Of a stretch of 64,000 bases of DNA, positions 9,455-18,428 are shown in pieces; positions within the stretch are counted from its first letter, which is position 1, and every line of letters starts with the position of its first letter. Position numbers and translations under genes: made by a program. The DNA lies in NCBI RefSeq assembly GCF_001591545.1, contig NZ_BCVC01000009.1, positions 1-64,000 of the forward strand. Reading direction: 5' to 3'. The notes beneath the pieces were generated by a model that made no database searches, had not been told where the DNA came from, and worked only from the letters and a program-made list of their open reading frames with translations. This stretch comes from Lederbergia lenta NBRC 16444 (GTDB lineage Bacteria; Bacillota; Bacilli; Bacillales; Bacillaceae_C).

Positions 9455-9491
9455 AAAAAAAGAACGATCGTCCCAATATGGACGATCGTTC
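9455..9491 (-). terminator. terminator of sspE
   Basis: GAACGATCGTCC (9462-9473) pairs perfectly with GGACGATCGTTC (9480-9491). On the minus strand the stem is followed by seven T, directly after the sspE stop codon. Confidence 0.88.
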
Positions 9492-9509
9492 GATTACTAC
9501 TATTAGCTA

Positions 9510-9713
9510 TTATTGCTGGCCAAAATTACCAGAGTTTTTAGCTTTTTTAGATTCAGCTTGTTGATTTTGCTTTTTTACTTGTTGAGCGTCTGTTTCGCTT
9601 CCGAACTCAGCTCCGAAGTTACCTTGTGCACCTGCACCACCTGCAGATTGTGCATTTTGTTGTCTTACTTCTTCAATGTTTGTACCACTTTGTGTTTTAT
9701 TTGATTTTTTCAT
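9510..9713 (-). CDS. sspE: gamma-type small acid-soluble spore protein
   Basis: A 67-residue Gln/Ala/Gly/Asn-rich protein of the gamma-SASP type, an amino-acid store made in the forespore and digested at germination. The stretch EFGSETDAQ resembles the site cut by the spore protease GPR. Many gamma-SASPs have two such repeats; this one has a single site and is short. GGAGGTG precedes the ATG. It lies 69 bases downstream of fabL on the same strand and ends in its own strong hairpin. A sigma-G promoter is expected but I could not identify one clearly. Confidence 0.88.
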   Translation of the reverse strand: MKKSNKTQSGTNIEEVRQQNAQSAGGAGAQGNFGAEFGSETDAQQVKKQNQQAESKKAKNSGNFGQQ

Positions 9714-9782
9714 TCATCTCACCTCCACGTTTGTTATAATAACCAAACATGAAGATTGTTATCCAAGTTTTTATAAAAAAAT

Positions 9783-10590
<808 letters not shown>

Positions 10591-10641
10591 TTAGGATATA
10601 ATCTAGTCGAAAACTCCGATATTTCTATTATGTAAAATGTA

Positions 10642-11745
10642 TTAAGCAAATTGTTTTTTATATGCTTGCCATATTTTTTGATGTGAAACTGGGAATGCAT
10701 ATTCTTCCAATGCATCCTTTGTTACCAATTTATACTCCTGACCAATTTCAATATTAGGATTTAATTCCCCTGCGAAAGCATCAATCGTCCAAGTAAGATG
10801 TGTGAAGACATGATCTACCCTAACAAACGCTCCATTTTCCAGTTTTGTCTCAAGTTGTAAATCTTGTATTAAATAAGCTTGAAGAGCTGCTTTCGATTGT
10901 TCGAAATGGATATTTCTTTCTACATTAGGAAATTCCCACAAACCAGCAAGCAACCCTTTATTAGGACGCTTCCTAATTAAAAATTCTTCCTTATTATTTT
11001 TCAATACTGTAGCAATTAAATCTACATGACGTGTTTTCTTTTTTCTCGACTTAATCGGAAGCTCTGATTGCACTCCATCTTCAAATGCTAAACAATGATC
11101 CCTTACAGGGCAGAGCAAACATGCCGGTGAAGTTGGGGTACAAATCAACGCTCCTAATTCCATTAATGCTTGATTAAAAAAGGATGGATGTTCATGATCA
11201 ATTAGTTCCCTAACTGCAGCTTCAAATACTTTTCGAGTCGACGCTTTTGCGATATCTTCTCTGATTAGCATAATCCGTGACAATACTCGCATTACATTTC
11301 CATCCACAGCAGGTTCCGGTTTACCGTAGGCTATACTTAAAACCGCCCCAGCTGTATATGGTCCTACACCTTTAAGTTTGGAAATTTCTTCTTGTGTATC
11401 TGGAACTACACCACCATAATTTCCTACAACTTCTTTTACAGCTGAGTGTAAATTCCGTACCCTTGAATAGTAACCTAATCCTTCCCATATTTTTAAAACA
11501 GCTTCATCATCAGCAGCAGCGAACGATTCAATGGTTGGGAACTTTTTTAGAAAACGGTCAAAATATGGGATAACCGTATCAACCTTTGTTTGTTGAAGCA
11601 TAATTTCAGAAACCCACACTTTATAAGGATCAGCATCTTTTCTCCATGGTAGATCCCTTTGTTCCTCAATAAACCAGCTGATCAAATCATGCTGGAATTG
11701 CTTTATATCTATTTGGCTCAATGTATTTTTCAAAGAATCTTTCAT
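10642..11745 (-). CDS. mutY: A/G-specific adenine DNA glycosylase MutY
   Basis: MutY removes adenine mispaired with 8-oxoguanine. The 367-residue protein has the helix-hairpin-helix-GPD glycosylase domain with catalytic E47 (SEIMLQQT) and D148 (AVDGNV). The iron-sulphur loop is C202-x6-C209-x2-C212-x5-C218. A C-terminal NUDIX-like domain, which reads 8-oxoguanine, spans about 240-367. B. subtilis yfhQ is the same gene and is also next to yfhP, with which it is divergent here. Full length and intact. Confidence 0.96.
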   Translation of the reverse strand: MKDSLKNTLSQIDIKQFQHDLISWFIEEQRDLPWRKDADPYKVWVSEIMLQQTKVDTVIPYFDRFLKKFPTIESFAAADDEAVLKIWEGLGYYSRVRNLHSAVKEVVGNYGGVVPDTQEEISKLKGVGPYTAGAVLSIAYGKPEPAVDGNVMRVLSRIMLIREDIAKASTRKVFEAAVRELIDHEHPSFFNQALMELGALICTPTSPACLLCPVRDHCLAFEDGVQSELPIKSRKKKTRHVDLIATVLKNNKEEFLIRKRPNKGLLAGLWEFPNVERNIHFEQSKAALQAYLIQDLQLETKLENGAFVRVDHVFTHLTWTIDAFAGELNPNIEIGQEYKLVTKDALEEYAFPVSHQKIWQAYKKQFA

Positions 11746-11902
11746 ATTTATATCACCTGAATGTTATTCCTTCATTGATTTAGGGAATAATTAATTATAA
11801 GATTTTGCAATGCACTTCATTGCTTTTTATTCTTCTTTAAAATATGATGGTTTGGAATGCAACTTAGAGTAACAGATATCCCTTCCCGGAGGAGGACTTA
11901 GT

Positions 11903-12886
11903 TTGGATACAGCTACACATGTTGTTATGGGTATCGCAATCGGAGGCTTGGCCACTTTGGATCCAGTAGTAGCAGATACTGCTGTAAATACGCAAAGTGT
12001 TCTAGCAGCAGCCATAATCGGATCCCAAATACCAGATATAGATACATTTTTAAAATTAAGAAATAATGCAGTGTATATACGTAATCATAGAGGAATCACA
12101 CATTCCATCCCTGCTGTTTTACTTTGGCCCGTCCTTGTAACAGCGCTAGTTACGATGTTTTATCCAGATTCCAATATGCTTCATTTATGGTTATGGTCAT
12201 TTTTAGCAGTCTTTTTACACGTTTTTGTTGATATTTTCAATGCTTATGGCACACAAGCTCTGAGACCATTTTCTGCAAAATGGGTAGCCTTAGGAACAAT
12301 TAACACATTCGATCCTATTATATTTGGACTACATGTAATAGGTATTATTTTGTGGATATGCGGGACACCACCTGGCCCTACTTTTCTGTGTATGTATGTA
12401 ATAATTATTTTTTATTACATACTAAGATATATCATGCAACAAACTGTTCGTTCGGCAGTGCTTAAAACTATTACAGACGCTGATGAGATCATTATTGCAC
12501 CTACTATGCGCTTTAATCAATGGAGATTGGCAGTTATCTCAGATGATTGTTTCTATGTTGGTCGGGCTTTTAAACGCTCCATTACTATTTTCGACAAATT
12601 CCAACGTGTCCCTGTCCCAGAAACACCATTAATAAAAGCTGCGAAAAACGATAGAAACATATCGGCTTTCTTATCATTTTCCCCTATCTACCGTTGGGAA
12701 ATTGTAGAATATGACGATTATTTTGAAGTGCGCTTTATAGATCTTAGATATCGAAGTAACGGACATTACCCTTTTGTCGCGATCGTACAACTCGATTTAG
12801 ACTTAGAAATTATTTCATCCTATACTGGATGGATTTTCAGTGAAGAAAAACTCCGAAAAAAGTTAAATATCGTCGTTAATCAATAA
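11903..12886 (+). CDS. yfhP: YfhP, DUF457-type predicted metal-dependent membrane hydrolase
   Basis: A 327-residue membrane protein with a leading His motif (TATHVVMG), a second motif RNHRGITHS near 68-76 and several hydrophobic helices in 75-190, followed by a soluble C-terminal part. These histidines define the YbcI/YdjM-like (DUF457) family of predicted metal-dependent hydrolases; the reaction is unknown. The start is TTG 11903, supported by GGAGGAGG ten bases upstream and by the conserved MDTATH opening. It is divergent from mutY, as in B. subtilis, and ends at a shared hairpin. Confidence 0.85.
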   Translation: MDTATHVVMGIAIGGLATLDPVVADTAVNTQSVLAAAIIGSQIPDIDTFLKLRNNAVYIRNHRGITHSIPAVLLWPVLVTALVTMFYPDSNMLHLWLWSFLAVFLHVFVDIFNAYGTQALRPFSAKWVALGTINTFDPIIFGLHVIGIILWICGTPPGPTFLCMYVIIIFYYILRYIMQQTVRSAVLKTITDADEIIIAPTMRFNQWRLAVISDDCFYVGRAFKRSITIFDKFQRVPVPETPLIKAAKNDRNISAFLSFSPIYRWEIVEYDDYFEVRFIDLRYRSNGHYPFVAIVQLDLDLEIISSYTGWIFSEEKLRKKLNIVVNQ

Positions 12887-12898
12887 GCACACATTATA

Positions 12899-12935
12899 AC
12901 ATCCCGGCGCGAGCTTTATAGCACCGGGATGTATT
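12899..12935. terminator. bidirectional terminator between yfhP and yfhJ
   Basis: ACATCCCGG (12899-12907) pairs with CCGGGATGT (12924-12932), with further pairing in the loop (GC...GC). It separates two converging genes. The T runs are short, so the strength is uncertain. Confidence 0.7.
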
Positions 12936-12938
12936 TAG

Positions 12939-13202
12939 TTATTTAACCTCTTCATCATGTAACATATGCGCATATTTCGGATTTTTTCCCGCAAACTCAT
13001 GTAGTTTACTACCGTGTTGATCAATTAGTGAACGGACGATTCGTTCTGCCATCTCATGGCCGCGATATTTTCTTCCTGCTTTTGCATAAGTTGTTTCAAA
13101 ATCTTCCCATAGTAATTCTACCCATGTTCTTGCTTTAGCTTCTGTTAAATCTGGATTTTTCTCAAGCAAATAGGCGGTTAACCGCTCGTAATAATCATTC
13201 AT
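12939..13202 (-). CDS. yfhJ: YfhJ, WVELL-motif small protein
   Basis: An 87-residue soluble protein containing the sequence WVELLWEDFETTYAKAG, which names the WVELL family, together with the YRGHEMAERIVR stretch. B. subtilis YfhJ is a member; the function is unknown. It is divergent from sspK, again as in B. subtilis. AAAGAGGAG stands before the ATG. Confidence 0.87.
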   Translation of the reverse strand: MNDYYERLTAYLLEKNPDLTEAKARTWVELLWEDFETTYAKAGRKYRGHEMAERIVRSLIDQHGSKLHEFAGKNPKYAHMLHDEEVK

Positions 13203-13342
13203 TAATATCTACTCCTCTTTTAATAAAATCAGTCGATTATACTCATAATAGAGATATGCGGACCTCTTAATACCGCAGGCCTTTGAAGTCTATTTAGATC
13301 TAAACTAATTTTCGTTTAGACAACAATAAGGAGGGTGTCCGA

Positions 13343-13513
13343 ATGCGCAACAAGGCTAAAGATTTCCCATACGGCAACGACAATAAATTCGAAGGCGAAC
13401 CTCGGGCAAAAGCGGAATATGCCTCAAAACGCGCTGATGGGACTATTAACACAGCCCCACAGGATAGAATGCGTGCTTCAGGTGCCAGAGAAGATGGAGA
13501 ACTTAATCAATAA
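13343..13513 (+). CDS. sspK: small acid-soluble spore protein K
   Basis: A 56-residue hydrophilic protein that aligns along most of its length with B. subtilis SspK, sharing the blocks [22 protein letters not shown] and DRMRASG. SspK is a minor protein of the spore core made under sigma-G. AAGGAGGGTG stands just before the ATG. A TCTAAAC/GTTTAGA hairpin (13299-13320) lies shortly upstream. It is followed 15 bases later by another small gene, probably in the same transcript. Confidence 0.92.
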   Translation: MRNKAKDFPYGNDNKFEGEPRAKAEYASKRADGTINTAPQDRMRASGAREDGELNQ

Positions 13514-13528
13514 GGAGGAAAACACAAT

Positions 13529-13690
13529 ATGGCTAACAACGAGAATTCTCATTTAAATCGCCAGTTAACCCCTTTTAATCGAGCATGGTTTTCTCCAAAA
13601 AATATGAGCTCACAAGTAAATGGACATACACAACTAACTCAGGATGACATTATTAGGCAAAGAGCTGCAGTTACAAAATACAAGAAGTAA
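13529..13690 (+). CDS. YpzG-like small protein
   Basis: A 53-residue protein (MANNENSHLN... to ...TKYKK) with the pattern Pro-Phe-Asn, Trp, Ser-Pro-Lys-Asn, SQVNGHTQLTQ, which I recognise as similar to the YpzG family of small Bacillus proteins of unknown function. GGAGG precedes the ATG. It directly follows sspK and ends before a strong terminator, so the two probably form a sporulation unit; that role is inferred from position only. Confidence 0.75.
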   Translation: MANNENSHLNRQLTPFNRAWFSPKNMSSQVNGHTQLTQDDIIRQRAAVTKYKK

Positions 13691-13714
13691 ATATAAAATT
13701 AAAATGCAAGTATC

Positions 13715-13747
13715 GACACAGCTATATTTTGCTGTGTCTCTTTTTTA
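13715..13747 (+). terminator. terminator after sspK and the YpzG-like gene
   Basis: GACACAGC (13715-13722) pairs with GCTGTGTC (13731-13738), followed by TCTTTTTT. Confidence 0.9.
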
Positions 13748-14014
13748 TGCTATTCTCTAAAATCAAAATGGAGTAATATTCAAAATACGATCCGCTCAAG
13801 GAAAGCGAGTACCTATAAAAGAAATCACACTCTATTCAATAATCGTAATGAAAACAGGAATATTTTCGCCCATTTTTTCTTTATCCTGCTATCCATTTCG
13901 TTGTATAGCAAGATGTTTTTTCAGTGCTCATAAGGTACGAGCGGACGCTCACCTGTTACTAAATTCGTCTATTCTAATCGCGGAAAAATAACCACAATGT
14001 TTAAGAAAGCAACT
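13748..14014. other. gene-free stretch with a degenerate inverted repeat
   Basis: No reading frame here looks coding. TCCGCTC plus GTACCT (about 13790-13813, separated by 11 bases) is mirrored by AGGTACGAGCGGA near 13936-13948. This could be a worn relative of the GAAGC...CCGCTC palindromes at 26.1 and 48.8 kb. Confidence 0.4.
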
Positions 14015-14329
14015 TCATTTTAATACAGAAATAGGTAGCGCCTCTTGCTTACCATTTCCATTTAATCTGTAACCCCAAGCAAATACACCATTCATATAAT
14101 CAATTTTAAAATAAACACCGGGATCTCCATCAAGCGCGTAAATTTCACCTGGTTTGAAATCCGCTGGATCAAGCAAATAAGCTTTAGCCATCAGTGCTTT
14201 TCTCTCCAACACTGCAAACTCGTTAACAATCCCGAGTTGCTCCGCTTTACGAGCTCTTTCTTTAACTTGTGCAATCTCCGCTTTTAATTCCGCTACCGTC
14301 ATTTGACTATATCTTTTTTCATTTTCCAT
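14015..14329 (-). CDS. yfhH: YfhH, DUF1811 protein
   Basis: A 104-residue protein that matches B. subtilis YfhH (DUF1811): an N-terminal helical part (YSQMTVAELKAEIAQVKERARKAEQ) and a C-terminal beta-rich part with PGEIYALDGDPGVYFKI. The function is unknown. It lies 21 bases downstream of recX on the same strand, the conserved order, and is probably co-transcribed with it. Confidence 0.88.
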   Translation of the reverse strand: MENEKRYSQMTVAELKAEIAQVKERARKAEQLGIVNEFAVLERKALMAKAYLLDPADFKPGEIYALDGDPGVYFKIDYMNGVFAWGYRLNGNGKQEALPISVLK

Positions 14330-14350
14330 TGTCTCTATCCACCTTATCTA

Positions 14351-15148
14351 CTATTCCTTGTCTTTTTCTTGAAGAAATCGATCAATTATTTCAATAGCAA
14401 ATCCTTTTCGAAACAACACTTGCTTCATTTTTTGTTTATATTCATAACCAGAAAGGCTTTTATATCTTCTATGAGCTTTTTCGCCTTGTACTAGTAGGGC
14501 TTCCCATTCTGCATCATCTTCTTTCTCAAACTCAATTTCTTCCATTGCAATGGAAATGATATTGGAGGGAAAACCTTTAGTCATTAAGTGCTGTTGGATT
14601 TTTTGTTTGAGGGATCTTTCAGACAAACTGCTATTTTGCTTCGTTAATTTATTTCCCAACTGAATTGCATGTTCTATTTGTTGCTCTCCATCATATTTAG
14701 TTAACGCTTCTTCGATATAATGATCCGCGACGCCTTTTTGTTTCAACTCTTGCTTAATCGTCCCCGGTCCTTTTTTTCCCCCGTTTACTTGAGTTCTCAC
14801 ATAAGCAGAAGCAAATTCAAGATCATCAATATATTGACGCTCATTTAATTTCAGCAAAACCGCTTGAATGACAGGCTCTTCCCATTCCTTTTTCTTTAGG
14901 TGGGTACGAATTTCCGATTCCGATCTCATCCGAAACGATAAGAAGTTGATGGCAGTATTAAACGCTTTACGAATTTCATCTTCATATTGAATTTGTGTAA
15001 TTTCTAATTCTGATAATTCCTTTCCTTTACCAAGCTGGAATCGCATCAATACTTCTTCATCAACACCGAAAGCAAATTTTTCATCTAGAAAAATATTATA
15101 ACGATCGGTTGCATTTTTTTGCGTGGAAATTTTTGTAATAATCGGCAT
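14351..15148 (-). CDS. recX: recombination regulator RecX
   Basis: RecX binds RecA filaments and modulates strand exchange. The 265-residue protein is the long Gram-positive form, all helical and charged, with repeated three-helix modules (for example FLSFRMRSESEIRTHLKKK and YIDDLEFASAYVRTQVNGG). I start at ATG 15148 because GGAAG lies seven bases upstream and MPIITKI matches relatives; ATG codons further up overlap or precede that site. It is followed by yfhH and is divergent from yfhE/yfhD, as in B. subtilis. Confidence 0.92.
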   Translation of the reverse strand: MPIITKISTQKNATDRYNIFLDEKFAFGVDEEVLMRFQLGKGKELSELEITQIQYEDEIRKAFNTAINFLSFRMRSESEIRTHLKKKEWEEPVIQAVLLKLNERQYIDDLEFASAYVRTQVNGGKKGPGTIKQELKQKGVADHYIEEALTKYDGEQQIEHAIQLGNKLTKQNSSLSERSLKQKIQQHLMTKGFPSNIISIAMEEIEFEKEDDAEWEALLVQGEKAHRRYKSLSGYEYKQKMKQVLFRKGFAIEIIDRFLQEKDKE

Positions 15149-15256
15149 ACTCATCTTCCTTCGTGAAGACATAATGATTCTATTTTATCACAAAAACATC
15201 TGTGTATGTTTTCGAACTTGCTGGGTCAAAATGAAAGTAAAGATGAAGGGGTGGTA

Positions 15257-15388
15257 ATGATGGTTAAACGAAAAGATTTAGATCAAAAAAGTAATTTGAC
15301 GACTACTCAGGAAGTGCTTTATTCTAGCGAATTCAAACGTGCGGATAAAGCAGGAGGATATACTGATGGCAACCGTAGACGGAAATAA
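15257..15388 (+). CDS. yfhE: YfhE family small protein
   Basis: A protein of about 43 residues, Lys/Arg-rich, with the block TTTQEVLYSSEFKRADKAGGYTD characteristic of YfhE-type proteins found upstream of yfhD in Bacillus. The function is unknown; a sporulation link is likely from its relatives and neighbours. GAAGGGG precedes two adjacent ATG codons (15257 and 15260), either of which could be used. Confidence 0.75.
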   Translation: MMVKRKDLDQKSNLTTTQEVLYSSEFKRADKAGGYTDGNRRRK

Positions 15389-15503
15389 GATCGGGACCAA
15401 CAACATAGAAATTCTATATATAAGTGGTATGTAATTCTGATTATCGCAAATAATAAATTTGTGATAATTTAAATCACTAAAATACCTAAAGGAGGTTTGC
15501 GCT

Positions 15504-15683
15504 ATGGGACGTGACGATCGACGTAAAGCACGTGATAAAAATAAACAAAAACTTCCCCAAGTACCTAAAAATATGAAATCTGATGGTATGGACGTAGAAT
15601 TTTCTACCGAAATGGCCGACAACAATGACAGAGAAGCAATGGCTCGATCTAAAGCTGCAGATAATCGTGCAAAGAAAAAATAA
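15504..15683 (+). CDS. yfhD: YfhD family small protein
   Basis: A 59-residue very hydrophilic protein whose KLPQVPKNMKSDGMDVEFS stretch and Ala/Arg-rich tail (ARSKAADNRAKKK) match B. subtilis YfhD. It looks like a minor spore protein; no function is established. AAAGGAGG precedes the ATG. It lies 115 bases after yfhE and ends at a clear hairpin. Confidence 0.87.
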   Translation: MGRDDRRKARDKNKQKLPQVPKNMKSDGMDVEFSTEMADNNDREAMARSKAADNRAKKK

Positions 15684-15691
15684 ATAATAAC

Positions 15692-15722
15692 GAGAGAGCT
15701 ACAATATGCTCTCTCATTATTT
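15692..15722 (+). terminator. terminator of yfhD
   Basis: GAGAGAGC (15692-15699) pairs with GCTCTCTC (15708-15715), then ATTATTTTATT. Confidence 0.75.
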
Positions 15723-15731
15723 TATTGGTCA

Positions 15732-16238
15732 CTATTGAATTATAGCTGCACGCATTTTTTTAAAAATTCCTTTTCCCCTTAGATTGTTCATTGTTGCAGG
15801 TACCAGGATCCTGTCTACTCCATAGTACGCTGTTCCTTTTGCGACAAACAGTAGGATAACTGCAACGATTAAAAGAATTGGATTTGTGCTGATTGTACCT
15901 GCTAATAAAAAGTTTAAGTTCATAAACGCTCCAGCAATTAATGCAGGAATTGTGAGTGCTCCGATGATTAAACCGACACCAACTAGGATTTCTCCCCATG
16001 GAATTAATATATTTATCAATTTAACATTTGGTATTGCAAATGTTTCAACAAATCCAGCGTACCATCCTTGAACGATCGGTGCCTCTCCACCTGCTTTGGC
16101 AATTGTACCAGTGAGGAATCCTGTGGCATCAAACGTACCAACCTTTCCTAAGCCCGCTTGGAGCCACTGAACACCTAACCAAATTCTTAATGCTCCCCAT
16201 ATCATTGCTACCCAGCGATTTTCATACCATTTTGTCAT
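15732..16238 (-). CDS. DoxX family membrane protein
   Basis: A 168-residue protein with four hydrophobic segments (about 10-30, 68-88, 92-112 and 118-138) and the DoxX-type stretch GVQWLQAGLGKVG. Family members include a subunit of thiosulfate:quinone oxidoreductase, but most bacterial members have no proven reaction. ATG 16238 is used because GGAGTGAG stands before it; the frame extends upstream without coding character. Two near-perfect palindromes of the TTGTGA-type lie in its upstream region, one over a TATAAA -10 (16287-16292), so transcription is likely controlled by a redox- or Crp/Fnr-type regulator. Confidence 0.8.
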   Translation of the reverse strand: MTKWYENRWVAMIWGALRIWLGVQWLQAGLGKVGTFDATGFLTGTIAKAGGEAPIVQGWYAGFVETFAIPNVKLINILIPWGEILVGVGLIIGALTIPALIAGAFMNLNFLLAGTISTNPILLIVAVILLFVAKGTAYYGVDRILVPATMNNLRGKGIFKKMRAAIIQ

Positions 16239-16269
16239 TTCACTCACTCCTTCTTCTACCTTCAATAAC

Positions 16270-16287
16270 TTGTGAAATAATTCACAT
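16270..16287. promoter_or_regulatory. palindromic operator 1 upstream of doxX
   Basis: TTGTGAAATAATTCACAT is an inverted repeat (TGTGAA, 4-base centre, TTCACA). It fits the known Rex consensus TTGTGAANNNNTTCACAA with one mismatch and also the Fnr form TGTGA-N6-TCACA. It touches a candidate -10, suggesting repression. Confidence 0.65.
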
Positions 16288-16321
16288 TTATAGCTAAAAA
16301 AATATAAGTGCTTAAAGTTAA

Positions 16322-16339
16322 TTGTGATTAATTTCACAA
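16322..16339. promoter_or_regulatory. palindromic operator 2 upstream of doxX
   Basis: TTGTGATTAATTTCACAA, a perfect inverted repeat with arms TTGTGA/TCACAA. Its centre is 52 bases (about five helical turns) from that of operator 1. Sixteen of its 18 bases recur in the glgB promoter region at 34848-34865. Confidence 0.65.
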
Positions 16340-16430
16340 TGTATCTACATTCTTAATATACTATGTTTTTTACCTTTTGACAAGACATTTAAGATTGTTT
16401 CACATCTTTGCCTTATACATTTTTATATGC

Positions 16431-16469
16431 AAAAACTCCCCACCACTACTAATGTAGGTAAGGAGTTTT
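16431..16469 (-). terminator. terminator of ytmP
   Basis: On the minus strand GAAAACTCC pairs with GGAGTTTTT (outer stem 16462-16469 with 16431-16439), with an inner CTAC/GTAG stem and a T run. Confidence 0.75.
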
Positions 16470-16471
16470 CA

Positions 16472-17260
16472 TCATACACTAAAATTTATTTCTATCTTCG
16501 TCAAATAATCCAGCCAATGCTGCATTTCTTCAAATCTTTCCTTGTCTTTATGCCATTGGATCGATGTTAATGTATGAGCTATTACATACCATTTCATACG
16601 TATTTCTAGGTTTTCGGATAGCTCTCGGCCATACATTGCTAACCAGCGAGCCCACTCATTGCGAGGGATATACCAATACAGCAATAAACCAAGATCTAAG
16701 GCAGGATCTGCAATTGTTGCCCCATCCCAATCGATCAAATAAAGATCATCCGTGTCAGTCAATAACCAATTATTGTGATTCACATCGCCATGGCAAACCG
16801 CCCATTCATCACAGGTAATATTCCCTATTTCTTTTTCTAAAAAATCTAGCGATGATTGAACAACTATTTTTGACTTTAATTCATCGTCTAAACTTGAGTT
16901 CACGTCCTCCAACATGTGAGCTGGAAAAGTTGGAGCTTTCCCCATTCTTTTTAACATCTTTAATAAAGGCAAGGATTCATGGATCTTTTTTAATAACGTT
17001 GCTGCCCTTTCCTCTGCCATATCTTTCGGTTTAAACTCTCGGCCATTTACACATTGCTGAGCAGTGATTACATCGCCATTTTCCATTCGTTTCGTCCATA
17101 TTAATTTTGGAACGATTCCTTCCGCTGATAAAACTGCAAGAAAAGGAGATGAATTTCGCTTCAAAAATAACTTTTCATTATCATTTGTTGCAAAAAAAGC
17201 TTCTCCTGTCGCTCCGCCAGCAGGAATGATATCCCATTCCTGCCCAAATAAATGTTTCAC
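16472..17260 (-). CDS. ytmP: YtmP, aminoglycoside phosphotransferase/choline kinase-fold protein
   Basis: A 262-residue kinase-fold protein with the catalytic loop CHGDVNHNNW (H157, D159, N164) and the metal-binding Asp in LIDWDGA (D177). These motifs define the APH/choline kinase superfamily. B. subtilis YtmP is the same protein and its substrate is unknown. In relatives it is followed by the tRNA methyltransferase gene trmB; here doxX follows instead, and this may be the join between two blocks of conserved gene order. Transcribed with ytlR or alone (190-base gap). Confidence 0.85.
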   Translation of the reverse strand: MKHLFGQEWDIIPAGGATGEAFFATNDNEKLFLKRNSSPFLAVLSAEGIVPKLIWTKRMENGDVITAQQCVNGREFKPKDMAEERAATLLKKIHESLPLLKMLKRMGKAPTFPAHMLEDVNSSLDDELKSKIVVQSSLDFLEKEIGNITCDEWAVCHGDVNHNNWLLTDTDDLYLIDWDGATIADPALDLGLLLYWYIPRNEWARWLAMYGRELSENLEIRMKWYVIAHTLTSIQWHKDKERFEEMQHWLDYLTKIEINFSV

Positions 17261-17450
17261 CGTTATTCACCTTCATTATGTCAACGGAGACAGCACTCCG
17301 AATCATCATCTTAAAAGAAAAAAAGACAGCTATTGATACAAAGTAAATAACAATAGCCACCCTTCGTTAAATTTTATCTCTAATCTACTTTTTCCGTCAA
17401 GTCAGATTTAAAGAAATTATTGTTTTTTCGAAGAAACTTGTAGAATTATG

Positions 17451-18425
17451 TTATTTTCCCTCAGAAACTGCTACTGAGCTTTGAATTAATTTCCATTTTC
17501 TCGCACTCATTTTTACATGTATCGGTGTGTGACCAATATTTTCTCCATCTGCATGTAACAGAATGGGGCGGTCAACATCGATTTTAATATCTGTTCCTTT
17601 ATATTCAGTTACTTCCTTAAAATTTAAATGCTTTCCGGAAAAAACACTCATAAAAACAAACAGTAACTTCCACCTTGATAATTGATGAACAACAACAATA
17701 CTAAATGCCCCATCTTTTGGGTCTGCAAGGGGAGCAATTTGCATACCTCCCCCGTAGTAAGGTTGGTTTGATATAGTGATAAACCATGTTTTTTCAAAAG
17801 TATATTTCTTCTGATCAATAGTAAGCTCAAGCATATTTGGCTTATAATGAAATAATTCTGCTATTAAATATATGGCATATATTATATTACCGAGTGAGAA
17901 GTAGTTCAACCACTTCTTTAAAGGAGACTTATTAGCTTTATAAACAATAGAAGCGTCAAACCCTGCTCCTAAACTATTTACAAAATATCCATTTTGTTCG
18001 TCATTCCCTTGATAAAAGCCAATATCAAATTGATGACTAATATTATTTACTTCACGTAGAATTATTTCTAGACAAGCTTCTGGATTTCTTGGAAGCTCAA
18101 AGCCTTTTGCAAAATCATTACCAGAACCTGTAGGAATATATCCAAATGTAATATGACTATATTGTAACGCGCCATTCAATACTTCATGAATAGTACCATC
18201 ACCACCTACCGCAATAATGATGAGTGGATCGTTTGTACTTTCTGCAGCTTGCTTTGCAAGTAAAGTGGCGTGTCCTTTTTTTTCAGTAAAATAAACATCG
18301 TGGGGTATATCATCTAATTTCCTCTCGATATTATACCAAATTTTTCGGCTAAAGCCATTTTTTGCTTCGCGATTTACGATAAATATTAATTTTTTTACTA
18401 TTTCAAAACTATTAATCTTATTCAC
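17451..18425 (-). CDS. ytlR: YtlR, diacylglycerol/sphingosine kinase-like lipid kinase
   Basis: A 324-residue protein of the DAGK catalytic family, which phosphorylates a lipid hydroxyl with ATP. It has the nucleotide loop GGDGT (74-78) and PTGSGNDFA (98-106), and the C-terminal beta domain typical of DgkB/YegS/BmrU proteins. It resembles B. subtilis YtlR, whose lipid substrate is not established. The start is GTG 18425, three bases after the ytlQ stop, so translation is probably coupled; its own ribosome site is weak. Confidence 0.87.
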   Translation of the reverse strand: MNKINSFEIVKKLIFIVNREAKNGFSRKIWYNIERKLDDIPHDVYFTEKKGHATLLAKQAAESTNDPLIIIAVGGDGTIHEVLNGALQYSHITFGYIPTGSGNDFAKGFELPRNPEACLEIILREVNNISHQFDIGFYQGNDEQNGYFVNSLGAGFDASIVYKANKSPLKKWLNYFSLGNIIYAIYLIAELFHYKPNMLELTIDQKKYTFEKTWFITISNQPYYGGGMQIAPLADPKDGAFSIVVVHQLSRWKLLFVFMSVFSGKHLNFKEVTEYKGTDIKIDVDRPILLHADGENIGHTPIHVKMSARKWKLIQSSVAVSEGK

Positions 18426-18428
18426 TTG

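Noticed and set aside
13203-13342. Sigma-G promoter of sspK
   Set aside because: Expected from the gene's role, but no convincing -35/-10 pair could be picked out by eye.
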